In this document: positions 1-10,095 of the stretch, in pieces
How positions within the stretch are numbered: position 1 is the first letter of the stretch
Layout of the letters: each line of letters starts with the position of its first letter
NCBI GenBank assembly: GCA_025928545.1
Contig: JAICJH010000016.1
Location: 48,893-112,892, forward strand
DNA from: Bryobacteraceae bacterium
GTDB taxonomy: Bacteria; Acidobacteriota; Terriglobia; Bryobacterales; Bryobacteraceae
DNA length: 64,000 nucleotides
Direction: 5' to 3'
Program-made: the position numbers and the translations under genes
Notes under the pieces: generated by a model
Seen by the model: only the letters and a program-made list of their open reading frames with translations
Told to the model about the DNA's origin: nothing
Database searches by the model: none

Positions 1-288
1 CAAATAGCCCCCTCCGCTTTGCTGGTGACGCGCGGTGGAGACGGAATGTCGCTGTTTGAGCAGGGCCGGAAGGAAGTACATCTCCCGGCTCTGGTTCAGG
101 AAGTGGCGGATGTGACCGGAGCGGGCGACACCGTGGTGGCGACGCTGGCTGTGGCGCTGGGCGCCGGGTTTGATTTGCGGGAGGCGGCCACAATGGCGAA
201 TATCGCGGCGGGCGTCGCAGTGGGCCACCACGGCACATGGGCGGTGCGGCGCGAAGAACTGATTGAGGCCGCGCGGGGGCAGGAATAG
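1..288 (+). CDS. rfaE1: PfkB-family heptose 7-phosphate kinase, C-terminal part (RfaE1/HldE kinase domain)
   Basis: The frame is open from base 1, so the N-terminus lies outside the window and 95 residues are visible. The stretch carries the PfkB C-terminal signature DVTGAGDTVVATLA, whose GAGD Asp is the catalytic base of ribokinase-type sugar kinases, and ends like RfaE1 with a VGHHGTWAV segment. RfaE1 phosphorylates D-glycero-D-manno-heptose 7-phosphate at C1 in ADP-heptose synthesis. The frame stops directly after the kinase domain, so it is not fused to a cytidylyltransferase as in two-domain HldE. The next gene is gmhB, which takes the bisphosphate product, supporting the heptose role over another PfkB sugar kinase. 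Confidence 0.8.
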   Translation, partial: QIAPSALLVTRGGDGMSLFEQGRKEVHLPALVQEVADVTGAGDTVVATLAVALGAGFDLREAATMANIAAGVAVGHHGTWAVRREELIEAARGQE

Positions 289-295
289 CCGGGCG

Positions 296-844
296 ATGAC
301 GCGCGCACTGTTTCTGGATCGCGATGGGACCGTGATCGAGGATCGCGGCTACATGCACGATCCGGATCTGGTTCAATTGCTGCCGGGGGCGGCCGGAGTA
401 TTACGGGGTCTGGAGCGCGAAGGCTGGGCGCTCGTGATGGTGAGCAATCAATCCGGGGTGGGCCGTGGTTTGATTACCCCGGCTGAGATGGAGGCCGTGC
501 ACTCGAGATTCCTCAATGTGATGCGGGGAGCGGGCGTCGGGATTACGGCTTCGTATTTTTGTGTGCACCGTCCCGATGAGGCATGCCACTGCCGCAAGCC
601 TTCGACATTTCACGTGGAGCAGGCTGCGCGGGAGTTCGGGCTGGATCTGGGAAAATCCTGGATGATCGGCGACAGACGTTCCGACGTTCTCTGCGGCAGG
701 AACGCAGGATGCCGCACCATCTGGCTGTCGAACCCGTTATTTCCGGTGGTGGAAGGGCTGGCGGATTATGTGGCGGCGAATTGGGGCGAAGTGCGCACGA
801 TTTTGGCGAGCCATGCCGATGCCGACGCCGCTGCCTCAGCCTGA
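296..844 (+). CDS. gmhB: D-glycero-D-manno-heptose 1,7-bisphosphate 7-phosphatase
   Basis: A 182-residue HAD-superfamily phosphatase. Motif I is FLDRDGT with nucleophile D8 and acid/base D10; a Ser of VSNQSGVGRG forms motif II; GDRRSDV near residue 125 is the acidic motif. The zinc knuckle typical of GmhB is present as CVHRPDEACHCRKP. It removes the 7-phosphate from heptose 1,7-bisphosphate in the cytoplasm, after the kinase encoded just upstream (7-base gap). I chose the ATG at 296 over an in-frame upstream start at 263 because the latter overlaps the kinase and adds residues ahead of the HAD beta-strand. Histidinol-phosphatase paralogues share these motifs, but the context favours GmhB. Confidence 0.88.
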   Translation: MTRALFLDRDGTVIEDRGYMHDPDLVQLLPGAAGVLRGLEREGWALVMVSNQSGVGRGLITPAEMEAVHSRFLNVMRGAGVGITASYFCVHRPDEACHCRKPSTFHVEQAAREFGLDLGKSWMIGDRRSDVLCGRNAGCRTIWLSNPLFPVVEGLADYVAANWGEVRTILASHADADAAASA

Positions 845-856
845 ATTCGCATCACT

Positions 857-1738
857 TCACTTAACCTCAATACCGGCCATGCGCTCGATGAAAGTGACGA
901 TCGCGGAATGATCGAGTGCGCCTTTCCCTTCGTTCATCAATGAGATCAGCATTTGCTGGACCAGGCTTGTGAGGGGCAGGGAAACCTTCATCGACTCACC
1001 CGCGAGAAGTGCGTTGCGGAGATCTTTCTCGTGAAGTTCGATGCGGAAGCCGGGTTTGAAATTGCGCGCAATCACCATGGGCGCCTTGGCGTTCAGGACA
1101 GTGCTTCCGGCAAGTCCGCCTTTGACTGCGTTGAAGACGACCTCCGGTTGAAGGCCGGCGCGCGTTGCGAGCACGAGGGCTTCTCCCATGGCTGCGATGT
1201 TGCAGGCAACCATGATCTGATTCGCCAGCTTGGTGACGTTGCCCGCGCCGACAGGACCGGTAAGCGTCACACTGGACCCCATCTTCTGAAGGATCGGAAG
1301 CACCTTGTCGAAGGTGGCCTGGTCGCCTCCCGCCATGAAGGTCAGGGTGCCGTCGATGGCTTTCGGTTCGCCGCCGCTGACCGGGGCGTCAATGAACCCG
1401 ACGCCTTTTTCGCGGCACGCGTCGGAAATCTTTTGCGAAACCAGCGGACTGATCGAGCTCATATCCACCAGGATTGCGCCGCTCTTCGCGCCTTCGAGAA
1501 TGCCGTCCGGCCCCAGAACAGCGGCCTCGACATCGGGACCATCGGGAAGCATCGTGAGTATGATGTCAGATTGCGCGGCGGTGGCGGAGGAGGAACCTCC
1601 GGCGATGGCGCCGTCACCGGTCAGTTCGGTTACCGCCGCGGACGACCGGTTGTGCACGACGACCGTGTAGCCACCCTTGAGCAGATTGCGGACCATGGGT
1701 TTGCCCATGATGCCGAGTCCGATAAATCCGATTTTCAT
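857..1738 (-). CDS. garR: tartronate semialdehyde reductase (2-hydroxy-3-oxopropionate reductase)
   Basis: A 293-residue beta-hydroxyacid dehydrogenase. The N-terminal Rossmann motif is FIGLGIMGKPM, the substrate-binding signature is DAPVSGGEPKA (about residue 118), and the catalytic Lys lies in GNVTKLANQ. It reduces tartronate semialdehyde to D-glycerate with NAD(P)H, the last step of the aldarate route made by this operon. Its ATG overlaps the garL stop as ATGA, so the two are translationally coupled. It is the last gene of the minus-strand cluster and converges on gmhB with 12 bases between stops. A 3-hydroxyisobutyrate dehydrogenase is the main alternative, disfavoured by the neighbours. 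Confidence 0.88.
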   Translation of the reverse strand: MKIGFIGLGIMGKPMVRNLLKGGYTVVVHNRSSAAVTELTGDGAIAGGSSSATAAQSDIILTMLPDGPDVEAAVLGPDGILEGAKSGAILVDMSSISPLVSQKISDACREKGVGFIDAPVSGGEPKAIDGTLTFMAGGDQATFDKVLPILQKMGSSVTLTGPVGAGNVTKLANQIMVACNIAAMGEALVLATRAGLQPEVVFNAVKGGLAGSTVLNAKAPMVIARNFKPGFRIELHEKDLRNALLAGESMKVSLPLTSLVQQMLISLMNEGKGALDHSAIVTFIERMAGIEVK

Positions 1739-2547
1739 TCCTGAGTGCTCCTGGTTTTTTCGATGAGCCTTGCCACTTGTTCTTTGCCCTTTGCCGCAAG
1801 TGCCGCGGTGGCGTTGGCAAGCACGCCGGCGTCGCTGCCCATGGCCACGAAGGTGAAGCCGGCTGCGAGGTAGCGGCAGGCTTCCTCCGGATCCCCCGTC
1901 AGCATCCCCGCGCCTTTACCGGCAGCGCGAATCCGCGCGCAGGCGTCGGCAATGGCTGTCTGGACGTCAGGGTGGCGTGGGTTGGCGAGGTGGCCCAGAT
2001 CGGCGGCAAGGTCGCTCGGTCCAATAAAAATTCCGTCCACGCCTTCCACTGCGGCGATTGCTTCAATTTCCGCGCAGGCGCTGCGAGTTTCGATCTGCAC
2101 AATCACGCAGATGTTTTCGTGGGCAACGTGGTGGTAGCCGGCGACACGGCCATAACGATTGGCCCGCGGACCTACGGATACGCCGCGAATACCTTGCGGA
2201 GGATAGCGAGTTGCGGCCACCGCGAGCCGGGCTTCTTCCGCGTTTTGCACAAACGGGATGAGGAGTGTGCGGGCGCCGATATCGAGGACGCGTTTGATGG
2301 TGACGGCATCATTCCATGCCACTCGAACCACGGGTTCGACGGTAAGGCTGGCTGCCAGCGCCTGGAGTTGCTGAAGGAGACCTGGAATCTCGTTGGGCGC
2401 GTGCTCGGTGTCCAGCACGATCCAGTCGAAACCGGAACCACCGATGATTTCCGTGGCGATGTTGCTGCAAAGCGAACTCCAGAGGCCTATTTGTTGCCGC
2501 CCGGCGGCGATCGCGGTCTTAAAGGAATTGGGCGGGAGTCCGTTCAC
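1735..2547 (-). CDS. garL: 5-keto-4-deoxy-D-glucarate aldolase (HpcH/HpaI family)
   Basis: A 270-residue class II HpcH/HpaI aldolase. The barrel shows FDWIVLDTEHAPN near residue 40, IVQIETRSA with the metal-binding Glu, and GIFIGPSDLAADLG with the metal-binding Asp. The family cleaves 5-keto-4-deoxyglucarate to pyruvate and tartronate semialdehyde in the cytoplasm. The start is GTG at 2547, five bases after the gudD stop. Flanked by glucarate dehydratase upstream and the semialdehyde reductase downstream, it fits the middle of the pathway exactly. Other HpaI aldolases share the fold, so specificity rests on context. Confidence 0.88.
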   Translation of the reverse strand: MNGLPPNSFKTAIAAGRQQIGLWSSLCSNIATEIIGGSGFDWIVLDTEHAPNEIPGLLQQLQALAASLTVEPVVRVAWNDAVTIKRVLDIGARTLLIPFVQNAEEARLAVAATRYPPQGIRGVSVGPRANRYGRVAGYHHVAHENICVIVQIETRSACAEIEAIAAVEGVDGIFIGPSDLAADLGHLANPRHPDVQTAIADACARIRAAGKGAGMLTGDPEEACRYLAAGFTFVAMGSDAGVLANATAALAAKGKEQVARLIEKTRSTQE

Positions 2548-2552
2548 GTTCT

Positions 2553-3881
2553 TCAGCGTACCAGGCAGGGACGTTTATTGTCGAACTTCCAGCCGGGGAT
2601 TAGAAACTGCATGGCGGCGGCGTCGTTGCGGGCCGCGGTGCCGATGGAGTTGTAGAGCGCATTGGCCTGCGCCACCTGTTGCATGTCGATCTCGACGCCG
2701 AGGCCCGGTCTGTCCGGGACCATGAGTTGGCCATCGACAATCCGCAGCGGCTCTTTGGTGATTCGCTGGCCATCCTGCCAGATCCAGTGTGTATCGATAG
2801 CGGTGATGTTGCCGGGCGCGGCTGCCGCGACATGGGTGAACATGGCAAGCGAGACATCGAAGTGATTATTCGAGTGCGAGCCCCAGGTCAGGCCCCATTC
2901 TTTGCAGATTTGCGCTACGCGCACGGAACCCTGCATGGTCCAGAAATGCGGGTCGGCGAGGGGGATATCGACGGAATGCAGCTGGATCGAGTGGGTGAGT
3001 TGTCGCCAGTCCGTCGCGATCATGTTGGTTGCGGTCGGAATGCCGGTGGCGCGGCGGAATTCCGCCATGATTTCGCGGCCGGAGTAACCGTCTTCAGCGC
3101 CGCAGGGATCTTCCGCGTAGGCCAGGAATTTCTGATTACGGCAGAGCGCAATAGCTTCCTGGAGGCTCCATGCGCCGTTCGGATCGATGGAAATGCGGGC
3201 CTGCGGGAAGCGGGCGGCGAGAGCGGCACAGGCTTCCATTTCCTGCTCACCGGGCAGTACGCCGCCTTTCAATTTGAAGTGGCGGAAGCCGTAGCGGGCA
3301 TGGGTTGCCTCCGCCAGCCGGACGATGGCAGCGGGTGTGAGGGCGGGTTCGTTCCGAAGATGGAGCCAATCGTCGGTCGCGGAGACGTCGTCGGAGGGGT
3401 AGGGAAGATTCGTTTTGCGAGGGTCCCCGATGTAGAAGAGATAGCCGAGAGTTTCGACATTTTTGCGTTGCTGGCCTTCGCCCAAAAGCGCCGCAACGGG
3501 GACGCCGAGAAATTTCCCGACCAGGTCGAGAAGCGCGGCCTCCACCGCTGTGACAGCGTGGATAGTGATCCGGTCGTCGAAAGTTTGTAAGCCCCTTCCT
3601 CCGGCGTCAAGGGTGGAAAACTGCGTACGCACCGAATTTAGAACGGCGTTGTAGTTTCCAATAACTTCGCCGATGACCAAAGGACGGGCATCTTCCAGCG
3701 TCTGGCGGATGCGCTCCCCGCCCGGAACTTCGCCAACCCCTGTGTTGCCAGCACTATCCGTGAGGATGACCAGATTGCGGATAAAGTAAGGGCCGTGCGC
3801 CCCACTAAGATTGAGCAGCATCCGATCGTAACCGGCAATCGGGACGACCTGCATCGATTGAACAACCGGCGAACTCATCAT
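2553..3881 (-). CDS. gudD: glucarate dehydratase (enolase superfamily)
   Basis: A 442-residue enolase-superfamily protein, close to the usual length for GudD. The catalytic Lys is in FKLKGG, metal ligands are in ISIDPNGAW and [10 protein letters not shown], followed by TNMIATDW, and the general-base His is in SHSNNHFDV. It dehydrates D-glucarate (and idarate) to 5-keto-4-deoxyglucarate. The start at 3881 gives an ATGATG whose first ATG overlaps the gudP stop by four bases. The frame continues open far upstream to 5345, but that part is a shadow of gudP and is not included. It shares an operon with transporter, aldolase and reductase. Confidence 0.92.
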   Translation of the reverse strand: MMSSPVVQSMQVVPIAGYDRMLLNLSGAHGPYFIRNLVILTDSAGNTGVGEVPGGERIRQTLEDARPLVIGEVIGNYNAVLNSVRTQFSTLDAGGRGLQTFDDRITIHAVTAVEAALLDLVGKFLGVPVAALLGEGQQRKNVETLGYLFYIGDPRKTNLPYPSDDVSATDDWLHLRNEPALTPAAIVRLAEATHARYGFRHFKLKGGVLPGEQEMEACAALAARFPQARISIDPNGAWSLQEAIALCRNQKFLAYAEDPCGAEDGYSGREIMAEFRRATGIPTATNMIATDWRQLTHSIQLHSVDIPLADPHFWTMQGSVRVAQICKEWGLTWGSHSNNHFDVSLAMFTHVAAAAPGNITAIDTHWIWQDGQRITKEPLRIVDGQLMVPDRPGLGVEIDMQQVAQANALYNSIGTAARNDAAAMQFLIPGWKFDNKRPCLVR

Positions 3882-5212
3882 ATTGTCCGCAGCTCGACTC
3901 TTTTGATTTCTCCAACGATAAAGAGGTAGGAAAAAATCGTAATTGCCGCGTGGATGGCGACGTAGACAAGCGCCCCCCGATAGGACTTCGTGTGCTGCAC
4001 GATGTAGCCGATGATCAGGGGAGTTGTGATTGTGGTCAGATTGCCGCACATGTTGAACAGGCCGCCGCTGAGGCCGGCGATTTGTTTTGGCGAGGTGTCG
4101 GCGACGACCGCCCAGCCGAGGGCGCCGATGCCTTTGCCCAGAAAGGCCAGGGACATGAGCAATACGACGATCCATTCGGCTTCCACGTAATTGCAGAGGA
4201 CCATCGACATGGAAAGGAGCATTCCGGCGACGATCGGCAGCTTTCTGGAGAGCGACAGGGAGCGGCCGCTTTTCAGCATGGCGTCGGAGAACAGGCCTCC
4301 CACGATGCCTCCGGCAAAGCCGCACAGGGCGGGAAGGGAGGCCGTGAAGCCGGCCTTCAGGATCGACATATGGCGCTCCTGGACCAGATAAACAGGAAAC
4401 CAGGTGGCAAAGAAGACGGTAATGGTGGTGATGCAGTATTGGCCCAGGTAGACTCCGGCCAGCATGCGGTTCCCGAGGAGTTGGCCGATTGCCGTCCACT
4501 GCGAAGGGCCGCTCGGGGTTGCTGCCGGCGTCTCCATGTTGATGAGAGCGCCACCGCGTTCGATGAAGGCCAGTTCGGTACTGCTGACGCGGGGGTGATG
4601 CGCGGGGCTGTAGACCGTTTTCATCCAGATTGCCGCCATCACGATTCCGAGGGCGCCGGTCACGAAGAAGACCCAGGTCCAGCCGAATTCGTGCGTGATC
4701 CAGCCGGAGAGGGGGGCAAAGAGGAAAGTGGCGAAGTACTGGCTGGAATTGAACACCGCAGCCGCGGTGCCGCGCTCGCTGGTGGGGAACCATGCGGCGA
4801 CAATGCGGCTGTTGGCGGGAAACGCGGGCGCTTCGGCAAGGCCGAGCAGCAAGCGGAGGCCGAAAAAGACGACTAAAGCCGCAGTTGCGTGAAAGACTCC
4901 CGCATAGCCCTGGAGGAACGTAAAAATCGACCAGCTCAAAACGCTGACGGCATAGACGTTGCGGGACCCGAAGCGGTCGAGCAACCAGCCACCGGGGATT
5001 TGGGCGACGACGTAAGTCCAGCCGAAGGCCGAAAACAGGTAACCGAGTTGCTGGGCGTTGAATCCCAGTTGTTTCGAGGCCGCGGGGCCAGCCATGGAGA
5101 GCGTGGCGCGGCTCGCATAGTTCAGGGTGGAGACGATGAAGATCATCGCGAGAACCGTGTAGCGGGTACGGGTGGTTCTCTGGTTGGCGGGAGTTGGGGC
5201 CACGGACTTCAT
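3878..5212 (-). CDS. gudP: MFS aldarate (D-glucarate/galactarate) transporter
   Basis: A 444-residue major-facilitator permease of the anion:cation symporter (ACS) type. After a short basic N-terminus come [10 protein letters not shown] in TM1 and [12 protein letters not shown], the loop 2-3 MFS motif, matching the glucarate permease layout. About 12 hydrophobic segments are readable. It should import glucarate/galactarate with protons across the inner membrane. I prefer ATG 5212; an in-frame TTG at 5263 overlaps the garD stop (TTGA) and is a possible coupled start, but it adds 17 non-conserved residues. Position between galactarate dehydratase and glucarate dehydratase supports the substrate. 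Confidence 0.87.
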   Translation of the reverse strand: MKSVAPTPANQRTTRTRYTVLAMIFIVSTLNYASRATLSMAGPAASKQLGFNAQQLGYLFSAFGWTYVVAQIPGGWLLDRFGSRNVYAVSVLSWSIFTFLQGYAGVFHATAALVVFFGLRLLLGLAEAPAFPANSRIVAAWFPTSERGTAAAVFNSSQYFATFLFAPLSGWITHEFGWTWVFFVTGALGIVMAAIWMKTVYSPAHHPRVSSTELAFIERGGALINMETPAATPSGPSQWTAIGQLLGNRMLAGVYLGQYCITTITVFFATWFPVYLVQERHMSILKAGFTASLPALCGFAGGIVGGLFSDAMLKSGRSLSLSRKLPIVAGMLLSMSMVLCNYVEAEWIVVLLMSLAFLGKGIGALGWAVVADTSPKQIAGLSGGLFNMCGNLTTITTPLIIGYIVQHTKSYRGALVYVAIHAAITIFSYLFIVGEIKRVELRTI

Positions 5213-5259
5213 ATTGTATGGCAGGGCGTCGTGTTCGTGGCGCAGCTCCCGCTGCGCTA

Positions 5260-6768
5260 TCAAGTAACGGGGCCGGGGTTGAAAGGCGCCAGGGCATTGG
5301 CCAGGCCCCAGTGTTCGGCCCAGGTCTTGCGGCCGCTGGCGGCATCCAGCATCAGGCGGAACAACTCCATGCCGACATCTTCCACAGTGGCGTTACCCGT
5401 CGCAATGCGCCCGGCGTCGATATCAATCAAGTCGTGCCACTTTTCGGCTAATGCAGTACGAGAAGAAACTTTGATCACCGGCACCAGAGCGAGGCCATAG
5501 GGGCTGCCCTCGCCGGTGGTGAACACGTGCATGTTCATGGACGCCAGTTGCTGGGTGCCGCAGATGAAGTCGCTGGCAGGAGTTGCTGCGAACACCAGTC
5601 CCTTTGCGGTGACCTTTTCGCCATGTGAGGCAACCGCGCGAATGGCAGTGCTCCCGGCTTTGGCCACGCTGCCCAGCGCTTTTTCAACGATATTGGCGAG
5701 TCCGCCGCGTTTGTTACCCGGAGTTGTATTGGCGCTGCGATCAGTGCGGCCCCCCGCCAGATAATCGTCATACCATTGCATTTCGCGGATCAGGGCGCGA
5801 GCGATGTCCGGAGTTTCGGCTCGCGGGGTGAGGAGATGAATCGCATCGCGCACTTCGGTGACTTCCGAGAACATGACGGTGGCGCCGGCGCGGACGAGAA
5901 GGTCCGCCGCGGCACCTACTGCCGGATTGCAGGTGACGCCGGAGAAGGCATCGCTGCCACCGCATTGGAGGCCAACCACGAGATCCGACGCGGGGCAAGT
6001 TTGCCGGCGCCGGCGATCGAGGACAGCGAGCCGCTTTTCCGCAGCTTCCATGATGAGAGAAACCATTTCGGCGAAACCGCGATGGTCCTGGAGCCGAATT
6101 ACATTGCCGGTTTCGAGCACGGGGAAATCGTGGCTGAACAGCAGGGCGGGTTGCATCTTTTCGCACCCGAGACTGACTACCAGCGGTTGGGCAGCCATGT
6201 TCGCATGCAGAGATATATGACGCAGCGTTGCGATGGGCACGGCCGCGCCCGGGGCGTTGATGGCTACTCCACATCCATAGGAATGTGTGACGGCGACGAC
6301 ATCATCCACGTGGGGAAAGCGGGGAAGCAGTTCGGTCTTAATACGACGGGCGGCGTATTCGACGGTGGGGGCGACGCACTGGACGGTGGTTGCGATGCCG
6401 AGAATATTGCGGGTGCCAACGCTGCCATCGGGATTGCGGTAGCCCTCAAATGTGTAACCGCTCAGCGGCGGAAGAGTTGCGGGAACCGCGGTGGACAACG
6501 GGAGCCGATCGAGCGGCGGGGGCAGGGGCATCTCGATCAGATCTTCATGGACCCACGAACCCATGGGAATCGGGCGATTGGCACGACCGATTGCCTGGCC
6601 ATAGCGCAGAATGGGGTCGCCCGGTTCGAAATCACGCAGTGCAATTTTGTGGGATTGCGGAATCCGCTCGCGCGCCACGATACCGCCCGGCAGTTCGGAG
6701 CCCGCCGCAGCCCCATCCGGGTGGACGATGATGGCTACGTTATCGCTGCGATTCACGCGAACATACAT
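5260..6768 (-). CDS. garD: galactarate dehydratase (UxaA/GarD family)
   Basis: A 502-residue member of the UxaA family. The N-terminal SAF domain (residues about 1-75) is followed by the dehydratase body with [30 protein letters not shown] and [11 protein letters not shown]; the conserved Cys and His residues fit metal binding. GarD dehydrates galactarate to 5-keto-4-deoxyglucarate, feeding the same intermediate as GudD. It is the promoter-proximal gene of the five-gene minus-strand operon and faces the RND efflux operon across a 129-bp gap. Altronate dehydratase is the nearest alternative; the GudD/GarL/GarR context favours galactarate. Confidence 0.88.
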   Translation of the reverse strand: MYVRVNRSDNVAIIVHPDGAAAGSELPGGIVARERIPQSHKIALRDFEPGDPILRYGQAIGRANRPIPMGSWVHEDLIEMPLPPPLDRLPLSTAVPATLPPLSGYTFEGYRNPDGSVGTRNILGIATTVQCVAPTVEYAARRIKTELLPRFPHVDDVVAVTHSYGCGVAINAPGAAVPIATLRHISLHANMAAQPLVVSLGCEKMQPALLFSHDFPVLETGNVIRLQDHRGFAEMVSLIMEAAEKRLAVLDRRRRQTCPASDLVVGLQCGGSDAFSGVTCNPAVGAAADLLVRAGATVMFSEVTEVRDAIHLLTPRAETPDIARALIREMQWYDDYLAGGRTDRSANTTPGNKRGGLANIVEKALGSVAKAGSTAIRAVASHGEKVTAKGLVFAATPASDFICGTQQLASMNMHVFTTGEGSPYGLALVPVIKVSSRTALAEKWHDLIDIDAGRIATGNATVEDVGMELFRLMLDAASGRKTWAEHWGLANALAPFNPGPVT

Positions 6769-6897
6769 ATTTCGATTCTATTCGCGGCTGATGCGCGCCA
6801 ATGATGTACTAAAACATACGCCCCCAAGACACCTTGCCCCGACTTTGAGCATCTAATAGTTTCGGGCACGACTGCGCCGTTGTGCTTTCACCAGGAA

Positions 6898-9800
6898 ATG
6901 TGGATCGTACGCGTCGCGCTTTCGCGGCCTTATACATTTGTTGTTCTCGCTATATTGATTCTGCTCGGGAGTCCGCTGGTGATTCTGCGCACCCCGACGG
7001 ACATCTTCCCGAATATCGACATTCCAGTCATCGCGGTCATCTGGACGTACGGCGGTCTGAGCGCCGAAGCCATGGAAGGCCATATCTCGTCGGTGTTCGA
7101 GCGTAACCTCACGACGACGGTAAATGACATCGAGCACATTGAATCTTTCACTGTCAGCGGGCGCACAATCATCAAGATCTTCCTGCAACCCGGCGCCAGC
7201 GTGGATGCGGCCACAGCTCAGGTGACGGCAATCTCTCAGACCGCTGTCAGACAAATGCCGCCAGGCGCTACGCCACCGTTCATCCTGACCTTCAATGCGT
7301 CCACGGTGCCGATCATCCAACTGGCACTTTCCAGCAAAACTCTTTCAGAAGCTCAGCTCAACGACCTAAGCCTGAACTCGGTACGCACGCAACTCGTCAC
7401 GATACCAGGGGCTGCCATTCCGTATCCGTATGGGGGCAAATCCCGGCAGGTGAATGTGAGTCTGAACCCGGGATTGCTGCAGGCGAAGCGCCTTTCCGCG
7501 GCTGACGTAGTCGCCGCACTTGGCACTCAGAATCTGATCCTGCCCTCGGGTACGGCAAAAATCGATCAATTCCACTACGACATCGACCTGAATTCTACCC
7601 CGCTCACGGTTGCGGAGATGAACGACTTCCCGCTGAAGATCGTCAACGGCGCTCCTATTTTCGTGCGGGACGTCGCCACCGTTGCCGATGGATTTGCTCC
7701 GCAGACGAATATCGTGCGTCTGGACGGGCTGCGCGGAACGTTGTTATCGGTGATGAAGAACGGAGATGCTTCCACGTTGAGCGTGGTGCAGGGCGTCAAC
7801 GACGTTTTGCCCAGAATCAAATCGACTCTGCCGAAGGAACTCAAGATAGAGGCGCTCGCGGATCAGTCGATCTTCGTGCGGGCCGCGGTGAGCGGCGTGG
7901 TGCGCGAAGCCATCATCGCCGCGTGCCTGACCGGCATCATGATTCTGATCTTCCTCGGAAGCTGGCGCAGCACTCTGATCATTGCGATTTCCATTCCGCT
8001 TTCAATTTTGGTTTCGATCTGCGTTCTGAGCGCGATTCACCAGACGATCAACATCATGACGCTTGGAGGCCTGGCTCTGGCGGTCGGCATTCTGGTGGAT
8101 GACGCCACGGTTGAAATCGAGAACGTGAATCGAAATCTCGAGGAAGGGAAGGAAACGCGCCAGGCGATTCTGGATGGCGCTCAGCAGATCGCGGTTCCGG
8201 CGCTGGTTTCCACACTCTGCATTTGCATCGTGTTTATCCCGATGTTTTTCATGAACGGTGTGGCGAAGTATCTTTTTGTGCCACTGGCCGAGGCGGTTGT
8301 GTTCGCGATGCTGGCCTCATATCTACTGTCGCGCACGCTGGTGCCGACGCTGGCTTTGTATTTGCTGCGGAAGCCGCAACACGAGCAGGTGCGTACGCGC
8401 AATCCTCTTAAGTTGCTGCAGCAGGCGTTTGAGCGCGGATTTGAGAGACTTCGGTTAAGTTATCAACTGACGCTGACCACCTGCGTACATCGCCGCTGGA
8501 TCTTCATCCCGCTTTTCCTTGCCGCATGCGCGTGCGTATGTCTCCTGTTCCCATGGTTGGGGCAGGACTTCTTTCCGACGAGCGATAACGGCCAGTTCCG
8601 GCTGCATTTCCGCGACAAGACGGGAACCCGGATCGAAGAGACTGCGCGGTTGTGCGACCTGATCGATCAGACTATCCGGCGCACCATTCCGCCGAGTGAA
8701 CTACAGAGCATTGTCGACAACATGGGGTTGCCTTTCAGCGGCATCAATACGACGTACAGTAATACCGGTGTGATCGGGGAAGAAGATACGGATATTCTGG
8801 TGTCGCTAAAAGACGGTCACCGGCCAACGCAGGAATTGGTAAAGCAACTGCGTCCACTGCTGAACCGGGAATATCCGGGTACGCTTTTCTACTTCCTGCC
8901 CGCCGATATGATCACCCAGATCCTCGATTTCGGCCTGCCGGCCCCCATTGACGTTCAGGTTGATGGAGTGGATCTGCAAGGCAACCGAAAAGTCGCGGAG
9001 CAGATGCTGTCGCAAATCGGGCAGGTGCCGGGGGTGGTGGATGCGCGGATCCAGCAGCCATTCGATCAGCCGAAATTTCATATCACTGTCGACAGGACCA
9101 AGGCCTACCAGGCAGGTTTGACGCAGGAGGATGTCGCCAGCAGTCTGCTCGTCACGCTGAGCGGCAGTTTCCAGACGAGTCCGACTTTCTTTCTGAATCC
9201 GGTGAACGGGGTGAAGTACAGCGTGGTGACGCAATCGCCGCAATATCGAATGGAATCGCTGGAGGATCTGCGCAATATTCCGATTACGACTCGCGGCGGT
9301 ACAGGGTCGGAGATTCTCAGCGACATCAGTTCCATATCGCGCACATCCGAGATGCCGGAAATATCACACTACAATCTGCACCGGATCATCGACATCTATG
9401 GATCGGTGGAAGGACGCGATCTGGGAGCGGCGGGAAAAGAGATTCAGCACATTGTGGATGCGGCGGGCAAACATCTGCCGCGCGGGTCCAGGATTATTGT
9501 CAGGGGCCAGGTGGACACGATGAAGTCGTCTTACACCGGACTGGTGGCAGGGCTGGGGGTAGCCATCGTCCTGATCTATTTCCTGATTGTGGTGAATTTT
9601 CAATCCTGGCTCGATCCGTTCATCATCATCAGCGCCCTGCCGGCGGCGCTGGCTGGAATTGTGTTGTTTCTTTTTCTGAGCGCGACTCGACTAAGCGTGC
9701 CGGCTCTGATGGGTTCGATCATGTGCATGGGGATCGCGACGGCGAACAGCATTCTGGTTGTGGCATTTGCGCGCGAACGGCTCAGCCACCATAACGATGC

Positions 9801-10095
9801 GCTGGAGGCCGCGATTGAGGCTGGATACACGCGCTTCCGGCCGGTGGTGATGACAGCGCTTGCAATGATGATCGGCATGGTGCCGATGGCTATGGGCTTT
9901 GGCGAAGGAGGCGAGCAGAATGCGCCGCTGGGCCGCGCAGTCATCGGCGGTTTGATATTTGCCACGATTGCTACGCTTTTCTTCGTTCCCGCGGTATTTG
10001 GTTTGCTGCATGGTCTGCGAAAACGTTCCGGGGCGCAGCCCGCGCGGGTCGGCACCGAGCCAGTGCATCCCGGTCTGGAGCCACTTCACAGATGA
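6898..10095 (+). CDS. RND efflux pump inner-membrane permease (AcrB/HAE1-like)
   Basis: A 1065-residue RND transporter. It starts MWIVRVALSRPYTFV, the usual beginning of this acidobacterial group, so I use ATG 6898 although the frame opens earlier at a TTG (6880). TM4 has the paired Asp of the proton relay in GILVDDATVE (about D401-D402); two large periplasmic loops and C-terminal TM bundle follow (GFGEGGEQNAPLGRAVIGG). The TM10 position that is Lys in AcrB lies in GIATANSIL and is not Lys here. It should export drugs or toxic organics using the proton gradient. The adaptor gene overlaps its stop; no outer-membrane TolC gene is nearby. Confidence 0.9.
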   Translation: MWIVRVALSRPYTFVVLAILILLGSPLVILRTPTDIFPNIDIPVIAVIWTYGGLSAEAMEGHISSVFERNLTTTVNDIEHIESFTVSGRTIIKIFLQPGASVDAATAQVTAISQTAVRQMPPGATPPFILTFNASTVPIIQLALSSKTLSEAQLNDLSLNSVRTQLVTIPGAAIPYPYGGKSRQVNVSLNPGLLQAKRLSAADVVAALGTQNLILPSGTAKIDQFHYDIDLNSTPLTVAEMNDFPLKIVNGAPIFVRDVATVADGFAPQTNIVRLDGLRGTLLSVMKNGDASTLSVVQGVNDVLPRIKSTLPKELKIEALADQSIFVRAAVSGVVREAIIAACLTGIMILIFLGSWRSTLIIAISIPLSILVSICVLSAIHQTINIMTLGGLALAVGILVDDATVEIENVNRNLEEGKETRQAILDGAQQIAVPALVSTLCICIVFIPMFFMNGVAKYLFVPLAEAVVFAMLASYLLSRTLVPTLALYLLRKPQHEQVRTRNPLKLLQQAFERGFERLRLSYQLTLTTCVHRRWIFIPLFLAACACVCLLFPWLGQDFFPTSDNGQFRLHFRDKTGTRIEETARLCDLIDQTIRRTIPPSELQSIVDNMGLPFSGINTTYSNTGVIGEEDTDILVSLKDGHRPTQELVKQLRPLLNREYPGTLFYFLPADMITQILDFGLPAPIDVQVDGVDLQGNRKVAEQMLSQIGQVPGVVDARIQQPFDQPKFHITVDRTKAYQAGLTQEDVASSLLVTLSGSFQTSPTFFLNPVNGVKYSVVTQSPQYRMESLEDLRNIPITTRGGTGSEILSDISSISRTSEMPEISHYNLHRIIDIYGSVEGRDLGAAGKEIQHIVDAAGKHLPRGSRIIVRGQVDTMKSSYTGLVAGLGVAIVLIYFLIVVNFQSWLDPFIIISALPAALAGIVLFLFLSATRLSVPALMGSIMCMGIATANSILVVAFARERLSHHNDALEAAIEAGYTRFRPVVMTALAMMIGMVPMAMGFGEGGEQNAPLGRAVIGGLIFATIATLFFVPAVFGLLHGLRKRSGAQPARVGTEPVHPGLEPLHR

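Noticed and set aside
953..2655. Long plus-strand frames opposite garR and garL
   Set aside because: Antisense shadows typical of GC-rich coding sequence; the minus-strand proteins have full family motifs.
2553..5345. A 930-residue frame that could be a transporter-dehydratase fusion
   Set aside because: Only the last 442 residues are GudD. The first part is an out-of-frame reading of gudP, Arg/Pro-rich and without family resemblance.
6804..6819. A GntR-type operator in the garD/RND gap (GTA-N8-TAC)
   Set aside because: Symmetry is too weak and the spacing does not match a known aldarate regulator site.
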